From a bacterium (GTDB lineage: Bacteria; Bacillota; Bacilli; Lactobacillales; Streptococcaceae), in assembly GCA_905221545.1 (NCBI GenBank), contig CAJNDO010000010.1, positions 1 to 64,000 on the forward strand: a DNA stretch of 64,000 nt, read 5' to 3'. Under the pieces are notes generated by a model. That model saw nothing but the letters and a program-made list of their open reading frames with translations. It had not been told where the DNA came from and ran no database searches. Positions within the stretch are counted from its first letter, which is position 1, and every line of letters starts with the position of its first letter. This document shows positions 1 to 9,902 of this stretch, piece by piece. The position numbers and the translations under genes were made by a program.

Positions 1-1700
1 AATTCAACAGTACCACCTGGTTTGCCATTTCCTTTGTCGTACTCTGGGGTGTAGATGTCTTTGTCTTTCTCTCTAACCGTTACTTCCACTGGAACGATAT
101 CTTTTGAGCCATCTGGGTAAGTTACTGTGATTGTTCCTGTAATCTTATCACCTGGTTTTGCTCCTTCTGGGATTGTGACAGTTACTGTACCATCTTTGCC
201 TACTGTGATTCCTGGAGTATCACTTTCGAACTTAGTTCCTTCTGGAATTTCTTTTCCAGCTTTCTCTTTCAATGGTAATTCGACAGTGCCACCTGGTTTG
301 CCATTTCCTTTGTCGTACTCTGGGGTGTAGATGTCTTTGTCTTTCTCTCTAACTGTCACTTCCACTGGAACGATATCTTTTGAGCCATCTGGGTAAGTTA
401 CTGTGATTGTTCCTGTAATCTTATCACCTGGTTTTGCTCCTTCTGGGATTGTGACAGTTACTGTACCATCTTTGCCTACTGTGATGCCTGGGGTATCACT
501 TTCGAACTTAGTTCCTTCTGGAATTGTCTTACCAGTTTCTTCTTTTAGTGGTACTTCTACCTTAGTTCCTGGTTTGCCATTTCCAGCTTCATACTTAGGT
601 GTGTAGATATCCTTGTCTGGAGTTTTCACTGTTACTTTCACAGGGATTTCTTCATGTGATTTATCTGGATACGTTACTTTGATCGTACCTGTGATTTCAT
701 CTCCTGGTTTCGCTCCTTCTGGAATTGTGACGGTTACTTTTCCATCTTTGTCGACTGTAATTCCTGGTGTTGAAGTTTCGAATTTAGTTCCTTCTGGAAT
801 TGTCTTACCGTTTTCTTCTGTAACTGGAATTTCAACTTTAGCACCTGGAATTCCTGTTCCATCATCGTACTTAGGTGTGTAGATATCTTTATCTTGGTCT
901 GTGACAGTTACACTTACTGGAACTTCATCTTTAGAACCGTCTGGATATGTTACTGTTACTTTTCCTGTGATGACATCGCCTGGTTTCTTATCTTTTGGAA
1001 TTGTGACAGTTACTTTACCTTTATCATCTACTGTGATTCCTGGTGTATCGCTTTGGAATTTCGTTTTCTCCGGAATTTCTTTACCATCTTTTTCTTTCAA
1101 CGGTAATTCTACAGTTCCACCCGGTTTTCCGTTTCCTTTGTCGTACTCTGGGGTGTAGATGTCTTTATCTTTATTAGTTACCGTAACTCTTACAGGTACT
1201 TCTTCTTTTGATCCATCTGGATATGTTACTTTGATTGTACCTGGGAATTCATCTCCTGGATTCTTATCTTTTGGAATTGTGACAGTTACTTTACCTTTAT
1301 CATCTACTGTAATTCCTGGTGTTAAACTTTCGAACTTAGTTCCTTCTGGAATTGTCTTACCGTCTTTTTCTTTCAATGGTAATTCTACAGTTCCACCTGG
1401 TTTTCCTTCTCCATCATCATATTTAGGAGTGTAAATATCTCTATCTGGAGTTGTTACAGTTACTTTAACTGGTACTTCTTCTTTTGATCCATCTGGATAC
1501 GTTACTTTAATCGTACCTGGAATTTCATCTCCTGGATTTTTATCTTCAGGGATTGTGACAGTTACTTTACCTTTATCATCTACTGTGATTCCTGGTGTTA
1601 AACTTTCGAACTTAGTTCCTTCTGGAATTGTCTTACCAGCTTCTTCTTTCACTGGTACTTCAACCTTAGCCCCTGGAATTCCATTTCCATCATCATACTT
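1..1700 (-). repeat. Tandem 276-bp (92-aa) Rib-like repeats
   Basis: The DIYTP-coding motif recurs near 47, 323, 599, 875, 1151 and 1427, a spacing of 276 bp. Each unit encodes GTVELPLKE, TPGITV, TVTIPEGAKPGD and TYPDGSKD segments, as in Rib/alpha-like surface proteins. The two units nearest the left edge are almost identical at DNA level, while those nearer 1700 have diverged. This suggests recent duplication at the C-terminal end. Copy number is likely to vary between strains and to be difficult to assemble. Confidence 0.85.
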
Positions 1701-4700
1701 AGGATTGTATTTATCCGCTTGTTCTTGAACTTTAATCGTAATCGTTTGTGTCGTTACATTGCCGTCCTTATCATGCGCTTTGATAGTTACAGTATAGTTA
1801 CCTTTATTGCCTGTTGGTGTTCCTGTAATTTGTCCATTCGCATAAGTTAATCCGTCTGGTAAATCTGTTACCTCTACTGGATTTTCTTCTCTTAAGCCTG
1901 ATCCACCTTCGTTATCCGCAACGGTTACTGGAATTGGAGTGATTGGTTCGTTTTTCGTTACGGTTGCACCTTCAGCTGTAATTGTTGGACCAGTTACGTC
2001 TCGTACTGTTACTGGTACTGTTACTTCTTCACTTGACCCATCTGGATATGTTACTTTAGCAACCGCATTTCCAACATTACCTTTTGTAGCTGTTGATGGT
2101 TTACTTACAACTGTTACTGTTCCTGGTCCATTGCCTTTTACTTTAGCAATAACTTCTGAATCTTCAATCACATGATTTTGATCAACCGTTAAACCTTCTC
2201 CTGTTGGAGTATATTTATCCGCTTGTTCTTGGACTTTAATTGTGATTGTTTCAGTCGTTTCATTACCATCCTTATCATACGCTTTAATCGTTACAGGGTA
2301 ATCACCTTTATTTCCTGTTGGTGTTCCTGTAATTTCTCCATTTGCATATGTTAAACCATCTGGTAATCCTGTTACTTCGACTGGATTTTCTTCACGTAAT
2401 CCACGTCCACCTTCATTATCCGTTACAGTTACTTTGATTGGTGTAATTGGTTCATTTTTCGTTACTGTTGCACCTTCAGCTGTAACTGTTGGGCCTGTTA
2501 CGTCTGATACAGTTACTGGTACTTTCACTTCATCAGTTGAACCATCTGGATATGTTACTTTTACAATTGCATTTCCTGCATCGCCAAATGTTGATGTTGG
2601 TGGTGTGCTTGTAACAGTCAGAGTTCCTGGTCCGTTATCTTTTACTTTACCTGTCACTTCATCATCAGTAATTGTATGACCTTGATCAACTTTCAGACCA
2701 TCTCCTGTTGGAGTATATTTCTCCGCTTGAGTTTGAACTGTGATAGTAATTTGTTTTTCTGTAGAGTTACCGTCTTTATCAGTTGCTTTGATGGTTACAG
2801 TATAACCACCTTTTTCAGCTGTTTTTGCTGGTGTTCCTGTAATTTCTCCATTTGCATAAGTTAAGCCATCTGGTAATCCAGTTACTTCTACTGGATTATC
2901 ATCACGTAATCCACGTCCACCTTCGTTATCCGCTACATTTACCGGAATTGGTGTGATTTCTTCATTTCTCGTTACTGTTGCGCCGTCAGCTGTAATTGTT
3001 GGTCCTGTTACGTCTTTTACAGTTACTGGTACATCTACAGTTTCACTTGATCCATCTGGGTACGTAACTGTTACTACTGCATTAGGTACATTATCTGTTG
3101 TTGCTGTTGATGGTTTGCTTGTAACTGTTAGTGAACCTGGTGCGAAATCTTTTACTTTAGCTTTCACTTCGTCATCTGTAATTTCATGACCTTGGTTTAC
3201 TGTCAAGCCTTCAGCTGTTGGTTTGTACTTATCTTTTTGTTCTTGAACAATAATCGTAATTTTAATTGGGGCTTCACTTCTATTACCGTTTTTATCAAAT
3301 GCGGTAATCGTTACAGGATATTCACCTTTATCTGCTGTTGGTTTTCCTGTGATTTCCCCATCTTTGAAAGTTAATCCATTTGGTAATCCTTCTACTACAA
3401 TTGGATCATTATCACGCATTCCAACCCCACCTGGGTTATCTTCAGCTCTAATTGGAATTGGTGTGATTTCTTCATTTTTCGTAACAGTTGCACCTTCAGC
3501 TGTAATTGTTGGTCCTGTAGTATCAGCTACTGACGTATCACGTACTGTTACCGGTACATTTACATCTTCAAATGATCCATCTGGATACGTTACGGTTACT
3601 ACTGCATCTTCTACATTTCCTACAACTGCTGTTGTTGGTTTGCTCTTAACTGTCAATTGAGTTGCTGGTGCGTAATCTTTCACCTTAGCGATAACTTCTG
3701 AATCTTCAATCACATGATTTTGATCAACGGTTAATCTTTCTCCTCTTGGATTATGAGCATCCGCTTGACTTTGTACAGTAATCTTAATCGTAGTTGTTGT
3801 CGGATTATCGTTCTTATCATATGCCGTAATGGTTACTGTACTTTCACCTGCTGAGCCAGTTGGTTTACCAGTAATTTGTCCATTTGCATATGTTAATCCT
3901 TCTGGTAAGCCTGTTACTACGATTGGATTTGTATCACGCATTCCAACTCCGCCCGTATTATCTTTAGCCGTTACAGAAATTGGCGTGATGTCTTCACGAT
4001 TTGTAACTGTAGCATTATTAGCTGTAATTGTTGGGCCTGTTACGTCTTTTACAGTAATTGGAACATCTACTAAGTCATGTGAACCATCTGAGTAAGTTAC
4101 TTTAACAACTGCATTTCCTGGTGAACCAGCTGTTGTTGTTGATGGTTTGCTTACAAGTGAAAGTGTTCCTCCTCCAGGATTGTTTACTTTAGGAGTTAAT
4201 TTTTCAATTGTAATGTCTTCATTTTGGTTGACTGTTAATTCCGTTGCTGTTGGAGTGTACTTGTCAGCTTGTTCTTGGACATTAATTCTAACTTTTTTCG
4301 TTGAAGGCGTATTGTTCTTATCGTACGCCGTAATTGTTAAAGTATAGAATCCTTTTCTTGCTGAAGTTGTACCTGTAATTTTTCCATTTGAATAGGTTAA
4401 TCCTGAAGGTAAATTACTTACCGTAATCGGATTTGTATCACGCATTCCCACTCCGCCTGCGTTATCTTCAGCTGTAATTGGAATTGGTGTGATTTCTTCA
4501 TTTTTCGTTATAGTTGTTTCTTCTGCTGTAATTATTGGGCCTGTTACGTCTCTTACAGTTACTGGAACAGTTACAGTATCATGTGATCCATCTGGATAAG
4601 TCACTTTAACAACTGCATTTCCTGCTGAACCTGCTGTTGCTGTTGAAGTTGGTTTACTTTGAACAGTTAGTGTTCCTGGGGCAAAGTTTTTCACTTTTGC

Positions 4701-7700
4701 TTTTACTGCGTCATCTGAAATGGCTTGTCCTTGATTTACGGTTAATGTTTCACCTGTTGGGTTGTATTTATCCGCTTGTTCTTGGACTTTAATCGTAATG
4801 TTAGTTGTAGTTGAGTTACCATTTTTATCATGCGCTGTAATCGTTACAGGGTAATCGCCTTTACCTGCTGTTGGTGTTCCAGTGATGCGGTTATTTGCAT
4901 ACGTTAATCCTGTTGGTAATCCAGTCACTTCGATTGGATTCTTATCACGTAATCCTACCCCTCCTGGATTATCTACAGCTGTTACTGTAATTGGAGCAAT
5001 TGGTTCATTTTTCGTTACTGTTGCTCCATTTGCTGTAATTGTTGGTCCAACTGTATCACGTGCTGTTACCGTAAAGTTGAAGTTCACTGGATCCGCGTTA
5101 TTCCCATCATTATCCGCAGCATTGAATGTAATCGTATTTTGTTTTCCGATATCTTCTGCTGAAGTTGTGATTGAAATTCGAACAACTTTTTCTGTTTCAG
5201 TTGTTTTTACTGGCGTAGAAGTTGCTTTACCTGCATTCATTCGACCAAAGTATTTATTTAAGAAGTCTTTAGCATCCAATGTAACAGAAGTATTATCTGT
5301 TGCGGTTACTGTAAACTCTACTTTTTCACCTTCAACGACTGTTTGGCTTGATGGAGTAATCGTCAACGTTGGTTTTTGAGCATCTTTTGCGTTTTGTCTT
5401 GCTACTGGACTCTCTAAAAGAACATTATTATCGATAGTCTTAGAAACTTTTGCAGTTACTTCTTTACCATCTGCTACTTCAAGGTCTGCAATTTTCACAA
5501 CACCTTGAGGTGTTACAGAAACTTTATCCGTTGGTTTACCATTTACAGTCCAGTTATTTCCTGTTTTTGTAACTTTTACCGTTTCAGGAGTTGTTTTTCC
5601 TGTTGGAGTATAAGTCAATGTAATCGTATCGATATCTTGTGGGTTGTTGCTATTTGGACGTTTTGGTGGTGTAATTTCCACGCTACCATCTTTATTAGCC
5701 ACTACGCTAGGCGCTGTTGGTGTTACCGCAAGAACTACTTGACGTTTAATTTCAGTTGGCGCAAATGTTCTCCTAGTTGTACTATTCGTATCTGTATAAG
5801 AATCGGCACCAGTTGGGAATTTTGCTACAGCATATCGTGTATATTTACCTGAATTATCTAATGTAGTACCTTCATCTAACTTATCTCCAGATTTCCATGT
5901 CCATACCATTCCTTGAGGTAAGTAACTATTCCCACGATCTCGTTGATCATTACTATCTACCACTTTAAGGTAATTATGAGCATCAACATTTGTAGGGCTA
6001 TTTGGTACATTCAATGTTGAACCTACTGGAACTTTTGCGATACCATTTTCAAGATTTTTAGTTGTAATATCTACAACACGATACTTGAATTTCAAATCAC
6101 GGCTGTCCGCTGCACTACTTCCCTCTACATGAAGAGTTCCGATATGCTCTCCTAATGTTTGAGTATCTACTACACTTCCTGAAGATAAACGTGTTTTATA
6201 CTTCTTATCTTCTGAACTTCCATCTTTACCAGTTTGAGCTGTAAAGGTAGAAGCACTTACTCCACCAGGAAGATTTCCAACTGTTACTTTTGAGATTTTT
6301 CCTGAGTTATCCCATACTTTCAATTCAGGATTAAATTCAGCACCACGATAGACTGTAAAGATTGGTGAATCTGCTGTTTCTGTTAATGTAACACCATTTA
6401 ATGTAGCTTGTGGTTTTTGAACATCTTTTGCAATTGCTTTTGCTGGATCTGAATCCGCACCATTTCCATTTTTAGTAATAGCAGTTACTTCTGTTAAATC
6501 TTTTACTTTATTGGCTGGGATTGTAATTTCACCGTTATTTGCATCAATTCGAACATCTGGATTATTTACAGTCCATTTACCGTTTGTTCCTTTACTTCCT
6601 TCAGCTGTTTTCGGTTGATTATCTTCACCCGTAAAGCTTACTTTGATTTTATCTACTTTTGTAGAATCTTGTGGTTTTGCAGTTACATCCCCATTATCCT
6701 TAGCTGTGGCAATTGGTGTTGCAGCCTTATCATCTACAACATGCACGGGTGCATCTACAATAAATGTTCCACGTTCTGGAATAATCACTTCCACTTTACC
6801 GTACACAGGTGCATTTGGTGCTGTAGGTCTTGATACATCTGGATCTTTAAACCAACGATACGTTGTACCCGCAGGTAATTCATTTGGATTCGCAATACTA
6901 TTGTAAGCATCTGGAATAACGCCTACTTTAGTACTTTGTTCCTTAGCTTTTGGTTTAAGATTATATCTTTCTGCTTCTTCTGGTTTCAGTGGTAAGGTAC
7001 CGATAATAGCATTTTGACCATCTCTATATCGAATTAATCCATCTGTTGAGTATCCACCATAGGCAAGATACGGATCATTCGCTAAACGTTTTTTAATGTC
7101 AGCAAGCATTGGATTACTTTTATCTTTATTATTCCAATCTGACATAATGCTTTGATCTAACTCATCCCCTTCAAGAATTTTCGTTTTGAACGTAATAATC
7201 GTACGTTGTCCAGCAACTACGTTCAGTTTATCTTCAATGACACCTCTAGCAAGGTTATAAATTAAACCACCTGTTGTAATACCATACATATCTTTTACAC
7301 GTGAAGCTGCATCTGGATTACGATCAGTACCGTCTTTTCTAGAATCACGATAAATATTTTTTCTCCAAGTATTATCAGGATGAGCATAATCCATCCAAGA
7401 ACCTATATTTTCTCCATAAGTAGAACCTGAACGACGTTCACCATTTTTTACATAAGCACGAGAATACGTGTTTTCATACTCCCATTTTGATGCACTTGCA
7501 TACTCTTTATGAGATATTTGACTACCATCTTTATATTTTGTATAAGTGAAGTCATACGGATCTCCTACAGTACGCGGAATTGCAAGTGAGATTTTCTTAG
7601 AAGAACCCGCAAGAGCATTTGCCGCTGGACCTGAATCTAACATCCAGTAGTAATATTTATTTCCATCTTTTTCAATACGCTCTTCACGATACACACGAAT

Positions 7701-9065
7701 ATTGTCATATGCTTTATCCGCAGTCCCTTTACTTACGAAGGCATATTGTTTCGTATCTGGTGAATATACATCACGCTCTGAATAGTTAATCATTGGGTTT
7801 TTAATCCAACCAACCCCGAAGTCAGTTACTTTTGTTTCACGAACTGTACTTGTTCCAGAACCTACTTCTTTCCCATTCTTTTTAACGACAGTTGTAATAA
7901 CGGCATCGTTCACCATCAATTTCGTATCAACATTGACTGTAAAGTAACCATTTGATTGTGATCTAGTTGTGTATTTTCTTCCACCGATTGATACTTCCAC
8001 ATCAGCTTCTGCCGCTGTATATCCGTCAACTTGAGCAATACCTGCTAAACTATCGTTGAATGATACTGTATCTGTTTGTTTTACAGTAGTATTAGAAACA
8101 CTTTGTCCATTAACTACTAATTCAACTCTATCCCCAACTTTAATACCAGATGCGTTTAATTTGAAAGCTCCGGTATCATCAAGTGTAGACGTAAGTATCT
8201 TTTGACCATTTCTCTTAATCTCAATTGTTGAAGATGGTGTCGCATATCCTGTAATAAATCCAGAATCTGCTACAACAATCCCAAGACTCCCTTGTTTAGT
8301 CGTCTTATCAATGGGTGCTGAGCGAAGATCAGATCCTTCTTCCATGGTTTCGCCATTACGTGGGTCGCGAGATCCAGTATTAGCAATCGTATTTTCACCT
8401 TCTTTTACAACCTTTTTAGGCGCATCAACCTTAGGCATTGAAGATAAGACAAAACTTTTCTCATTAAGTTTTTTAGAGATGGCATCAATTTCAGCTTGTG
8501 TCAACTCATTATTATTTAATGCATTTTTAGCTGTTTCTAAATCTGCTTGGATTTCAGCAAGAGTCGAGGCTGGAGCTTTTTCCTTGTTGACTTTATCCAA
8601 GAGCTCTTGAACTTTTGTAATATTAGCTTGTAATTGAGACTTATCTAGTGTTTGTTTTTCCGTCACTTTATCACCACTAGCATCTTTAGTTTCAGTCATT
8701 GTGCTAGTAGATGTGCCGTTATTTAGAGAATTAGCCTCTACGGCTTCTTTATTTTCAGATGGTTTCTCTCTTTCCTCAGTTTCCTTGGCTACCTCAACTT
8801 TTTCAGTTTCCTTGGTTTCCTCATTTTTTGATGTTGGAGCAGACTCTATCAGAGGCGATTTCTCCTCATTTGGATTCGGTGCGCCTATGGCAGGTTGGTT
8901 TTTACCATCTACAACATCCGCACTAACGACATGCGTACCTAAAAACATCAGTGCTGCTACAGCTACTGAAGCCGCACCAAAGCTATATTTACGAATCGAA
9001 AAGCGCAAGACCTTATCACTTTGATGACGTTTAATTCGACTTAATGACTTATTTTTATGTTCCAT
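1..9065 (-). CDS. Giant YSIRK/Rib-repeat cell-surface adhesin, C-terminus beyond left edge
   Basis: An open minus-strand frame starts at the ATG at 9065 after an AGGAGG-type ribosome site (about 9070-9076) and stays open to position 1, giving about 3021 codons with no stop. The N-terminus has a FSIRKYSFGAAS-type YSIRK signal and a predicted cleavage after THVVSA near residue 47. An acidic linker follows, then a helical segment (about residues 140-210), then a non-repetitive region to about residue 1330 that is probably the ligand-binding head. After that come about six 170-residue units (positions 5060-1700) with EQADKY and TYPDG hallmarks, then at least six 92-residue Rib-like units (1700-1). 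Such proteins are exported by Sec and anchored by sortase. The LPXTG end would lie outside the window, so anchoring is inferred. The ligand is unknown. Confidence 0.9.
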   Translation of the reverse strand, partial: MEHKNKSLSRIKRHQSDKVLRFSIRKYSFGAASVAVAALMFLGTHVVSADVVDGKNQPAIGAPNPNEEKSPLIESAPTSKNEETKETEKVEVAKETEEREKPSENKEAVEANSLNNGTSTSTMTETKDASGDKVTEKQTLDKSQLQANITKVQELLDKVNKEKAPASTLAEIQADLETAKNALNNNELTQAEIDAISKKLNEKSFVLSSMPKVDAPKKVVKEGENTIANTGSRDPRNGETMEEGSDLRSAPIDKTTKQGSLGIVVADSGFITGYATPSSTIEIKRNGQKILTSTLDDTGAFKLNASGIKVGDRVELVVNGQSVSNTTVKQTDTVSFNDSLAGIAQVDGYTAAEADVEVSIGGRKYTTRSQSNGYFTVNVDTKLMVNDAVITTVVKKNGKEVGSGTSTVRETKVTDFGVGWIKNPMINYSERDVYSPDTKQYAFVSKGTADKAYDNIRVYREERIEKDGNKYYYWMLDSGPAANALAGSSKKISLAIPRTVGDPYDFTYTKYKDGSQISHKEYASASKWEYENTYSRAYVKNGERRSGSTYGENIGSWMDYAHPDNTWRKNIYRDSRKDGTDRNPDAASRVKDMYGITTGGLIYNLARGVIEDKLNVVAGQRTIITFKTKILEGDELDQSIMSDWNNKDKSNPMLADIKKRLANDPYLAYGGYSTDGLIRYRDGQNAIIGTLPLKPEEAERYNLKPKAKEQSTKVGVIPDAYNSIANPNELPAGTTYRWFKDPDVSRPTAPNAPVYGKVEVIIPERGTFIVDAPVHVVDDKAATPIATAKDNGDVTAKPQDSTKVDKIKVSFTGEDNQPKTAEGSKGTNGKWTVNNPDVRIDANNGEITIPANKVKDLTEVTAITKNGNGADSDPAKAIAKDVQKPQATLNGVTLTETADSPIFTVYRGAEFNPELKVWDNSGKISKVTVGNLPGGVSASTFTAQTGKDGSSEDKKYKTRLSSGSVVDTQTLGEHIGTLHVEGSSAADSRDLKFKYRVVDITTKNLENGIAKVPVGSTLNVPNSPTNVDAHNYLKVVDSNDQRDRGNSYLPQGMVWTWKSGDKLDEGTTLDNSGKYTRYAVAKFPTGADSYTDTNSTTRRTFAPTEIKRQVVLAVTPTAPSVVANKDGSVEITPPKRPNSNNPQDIDTITLTYTPTGKTTPETVKVTKTGNNWTVNGKPTDKVSVTPQGVVKIADLEVADGKEVTAKVSKTIDNNVLLESPVARQNAKDAQKPTLTITPSSQTVVEGEKVEFTVTATDNTSVTLDAKDFLNKYFGRMNAGKATSTPVKTTETEKVVRISITTSAEDIGKQNTITFNAADNDGNNADPVNFNFTVTARDTVGPTITANGATVTKNEPIAPITVTAVDNPGGVGLRDKNPIEVTGLPTGLTYANNRITGTPTAGKGDYPVTITAHDKNGNSTTTNITIKVQEQADKYNPTGETLTVNQGQAISDDAVKAKVKNFAPGTLTVQSKPTSTATAGSAGNAVVKVTYPDGSHDTVTVPVTVRDVTGPIITAEETTITKNEEITPIPITAEDNAGGVGMRDTNPITVSNLPSGLTYSNGKITGTTSARKGFYTLTITAYDKNNTPSTKKVRINVQEQADKYTPTATELTVNQNEDITIEKLTPKVNNPGGGTLSLVSKPSTTTAGSPGNAVVKVTYSDGSHDLVDVPITVKDVTGPTITANNATVTNREDITPISVTAKDNTGGVGMRDTNPIVVTGLPEGLTYANGQITGKPTGSAGESTVTITAYDKNDNPTTTTIKITVQSQADAHNPRGERLTVDQNHVIEDSEVIAKVKDYAPATQLTVKSKPTTAVVGNVEDAVVTVTYPDGSFEDVNVPVTVRDTSVADTTGPTITAEGATVTKNEEITPIPIRAEDNPGGVGMRDNDPIVVEGLPNGLTFKDGEITGKPTADKGEYPVTITAFDKNGNRSEAPIKITIIVQEQKDKYKPTAEGLTVNQGHEITDDEVKAKVKDFAPGSLTVTSKPSTATTDNVPNAVVTVTYPDGSSETVDVPVTVKDVTGPTITADGATVTRNEEITPIPVNVADNEGGRGLRDDNPVEVTGLPDGLTYANGEITGTPAKTAEKGGYTVTIKATDKDGNSTEKQITITVQTQAEKYTPTGDGLKVDQGHTITDDEVTGKVKDNGPGTLTVTSTPPTSTFGDAGNAIVKVTYPDGSTDEVKVPVTVSDVTGPTVTAEGATVTKNEPITPIKVTVTDNEGGRGLREENPVEVTGLPDGLTYANGEITGTPTGNKGDYPVTIKAYDKDGNETTETITIKVQEQADKYTPTGEGLTVDQNHVIEDSEVIAKVKGNGPGTVTVVSKPSTATKGNVGNAVAKVTYPDGSSEEVTVPVTVRDVTGPTITAEGATVTKNEPITPIPVTVADNEGGSGLREENPVEVTDLPDGLTYANGQITGTPTGNKGNYTVTIKAHDKDGNVTTQTITIKVQEQADKYNPKYDDGNGIPGAKVEVPVKEEAGKTIPEGTKFESLTPGITVDDKGKVTVTIPEDKNPGDEIPGTIKVTYPDGSKEEVPVKVTVTTPDRDIYTPKYDDGEGKPGGTVELPLKEKDGKTIPEGTKFESLTPGITVDDKGKVTVTIPKDKNPGDEFPGTIKVTYPDGSKEEVPVRVTVTNKDKDIYTPEYDKGNGKPGGTVELPLKEKDGKEIPEKTKFQSDTPGITVDDKGKVTVTIPKDKKPGDVITGKVTVTYPDGSKDEVPVSVTVTDQDKDIYTPKYDDGTGIPGAKVEIPVTEENGKTIPEGTKFETSTPGITVDKDGKVTVTIPEGAKPGDEITGTIKVTYPDKSHEEIPVKVTVKTPDKDIYTPKYEAGNGKPGTKVEVPLKEETGKTIPEGTKFESDTPGITVGKDGTVTVTIPEGAKPGDKITGTITVTYPDGSKDIVPVEVTVREKDKDIYTPEYDKGNGKPGGTVELPLKEKAGKEIPEGTKFESDTPGITVGKDGTVTVTIPEGAKPGDKITGTITVTYPDGSKDIVPVEVTVREKDKDIYTPEYDKGNGKPGGTVE
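1700..5060 (-). repeat. Tandem ~510-bp (170-aa) composite surface-protein repeats
   Basis: The EQADKYxPTG-coding motif recurs near 1700, 2210, 2717, 3228, 3755, 4260 and 4767, giving six units of about 510 bp. Each unit joins a Rib-type half (AKVTYPDGS, VPVTVRDVTGP) to an Ig/cadherin-like half (TVTKNEPITPI, DNxGGxG, GLTYANGxITGTP). The units differ clearly from one another, unlike the nearly identical 276-bp units downstream. Confidence 0.8.
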
Positions 9066-9102
9066 TTTCCCTCCTAAAGGTAATATAATATAGAAAAAGC
9101 AA

Positions 9103-9138
9103 TTTTTATAACTTCAAAAAAGAGTCAAGTTATAAAAA
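9103..9138. promoter_or_regulatory. Perfect 12-bp inverted repeat in adhesin leader
   Basis: TTTTTATAACTT at 9103-9114 is matched by its exact complement AAGTTATAAAAA at 9127-9138, with a 12-nt spacer. It lies 38-73 nt upstream of the adhesin start codon, between the 9-bp repeat array and the ribosome site. It could be an mRNA hairpin or an operator; the sequence alone does not decide. Confidence 0.6.
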
Positions 9139-9168
9139 TCACTATGATGACTACTATTTGCTAATAAC

Positions 9169-9285
9169 ATCACAGCTATCACAGCTATCACAGCTATCAC
9201 AGCTATCACAGCTATCACAGCTATCACAGCTATCACAGCTATCACAGCTATCACAGCTATCACAGCTATCACAGCTATCACAGCT
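9169..9285 (-). repeat. Thirteen perfect 9-bp tandem repeats in adhesin 5' UTR
   Basis: ATCACAGCT (AGCTGTGAT in the sense of the gene) is repeated exactly 13 times with no mismatch. The array begins 2 bp downstream of an extended -10 promoter and ends 104 bp upstream of the adhesin start codon, so it should form much of the untranslated leader. Perfect short tandem arrays change copy number by slipped-strand mispairing, so the leader length may vary. Confidence 0.95.
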
Positions 9286-9287
9286 CA

Positions 9288-9316
9288 ATTATACCATTTT
9301 TAATATATTTACACAA
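9288..9316 (-). promoter_or_regulatory. Promoter of the giant adhesin gene
   Basis: An extended -10 (TGGTATAAT; TATAAT at 9288-9293) is preceded after a 17-bp spacer by TTGTGT at 9311-9316. Transcription would start inside the first 9-bp repeats, giving a leader of roughly 215 nt. Confidence 0.7.
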
Positions 9317-9619
9317 ATATAAACCGGTTTGTTATATCAAATAAAGTTAAAAACCATTAATTTGTATAGAATGTTATCATGTTATATAAACAAATATAAA
9401 AAGAGATGCCTCCTCTACCTATAAATTAAATCCATCATCACCTATCATATCAATTGATCCATATTCATTGTGGCTCCTGAAACATTTCTCAAGAATGTCG
9501 AGTAGTAGCTGTGTCATGTCAGGTGAAACGTATCGAAAAATGCACTAATAGCACAGCGATGGAGAGTTTATTGAGGTATCCCAAAACTGAGTATTGGGAT
9601 TAAAAGAAACACAATGTTT
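9317..9619. other. Gene-free AT-rich intergenic stretch
   Basis: No reading frame of useful length, tRNA or recognisable repeat is seen here. It lies between the adhesin promoter and a decayed BOX element. Confidence 0.6.
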
Positions 9620-9760
9620 TAATACTCTCCAAACAACGTCAGCGTCATCTTGGAGTAGGATAAATTGCTGACTTTGTCAGTTTTATCTACAACCTCAAAA
9701 TAGTGTTTTGAGCTATCTGCGCCTAGCTTTCTAGTTTTCTCTTTGGTGTTTATTGAGTAT
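9620..9760. repeat. Degenerate BOX element (A-B-C layout)
   Basis: The order of blocks matches the reverse complement of the intact BOX at 47649-47798: AATACTCT, AACGTCAGCGTC, TGCTGACTTTGTCAG, TTATCTACAACCTCAAAA, TGTTTTGAGC, CTAGCTTTCTAGTTT and TTGAGTAT. There are many substitutions and a deletion in the boxA part, so this is an old copy. Confidence 0.7.
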
Positions 9761-9798
9761 GAGTATTTTGGTACAAGTTTCTACTTTTTCTAAAACAC

Positions 9799-9845
9799 AA
9801 CAATAGCCTTGCACCTATTTTAAAACGAGGAGCAAGGCTGTTGTT
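9799..9845 (-). terminator. Hairpin terminator after the lipase/G5 surface gene
   Basis: AACAATAGCCTTGC (9799-9812) pairs with GCAAGGCTGTTGTT (9832-9845) around a 19-nt loop. On the minus strand the stem is followed by GTGTTTTAG. It lies 58 bp past the stop codon of the gene at 9903-15005. Confidence 0.7.
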
Positions 9846-9902
9846 TAATCTTTTTATTCATTGTCCACTTAACAATGAACCATTCATATTTTGACTAAAT
9901 TT

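Noticed and set aside
9169..9285. CRISPR-like array
   Set aside because: Units are 9 bp, contiguous, with no spacers and no cas genes; it is a plain tandem repeat.
9109..9285. Upstream peptide frame reading Val-Ile-Ala through the repeats on the minus strand
   Set aside because: The frame is open through all copies and beyond, but only because each 9-bp unit lacks a stop in that frame. No ribosome site or convincing start is present.
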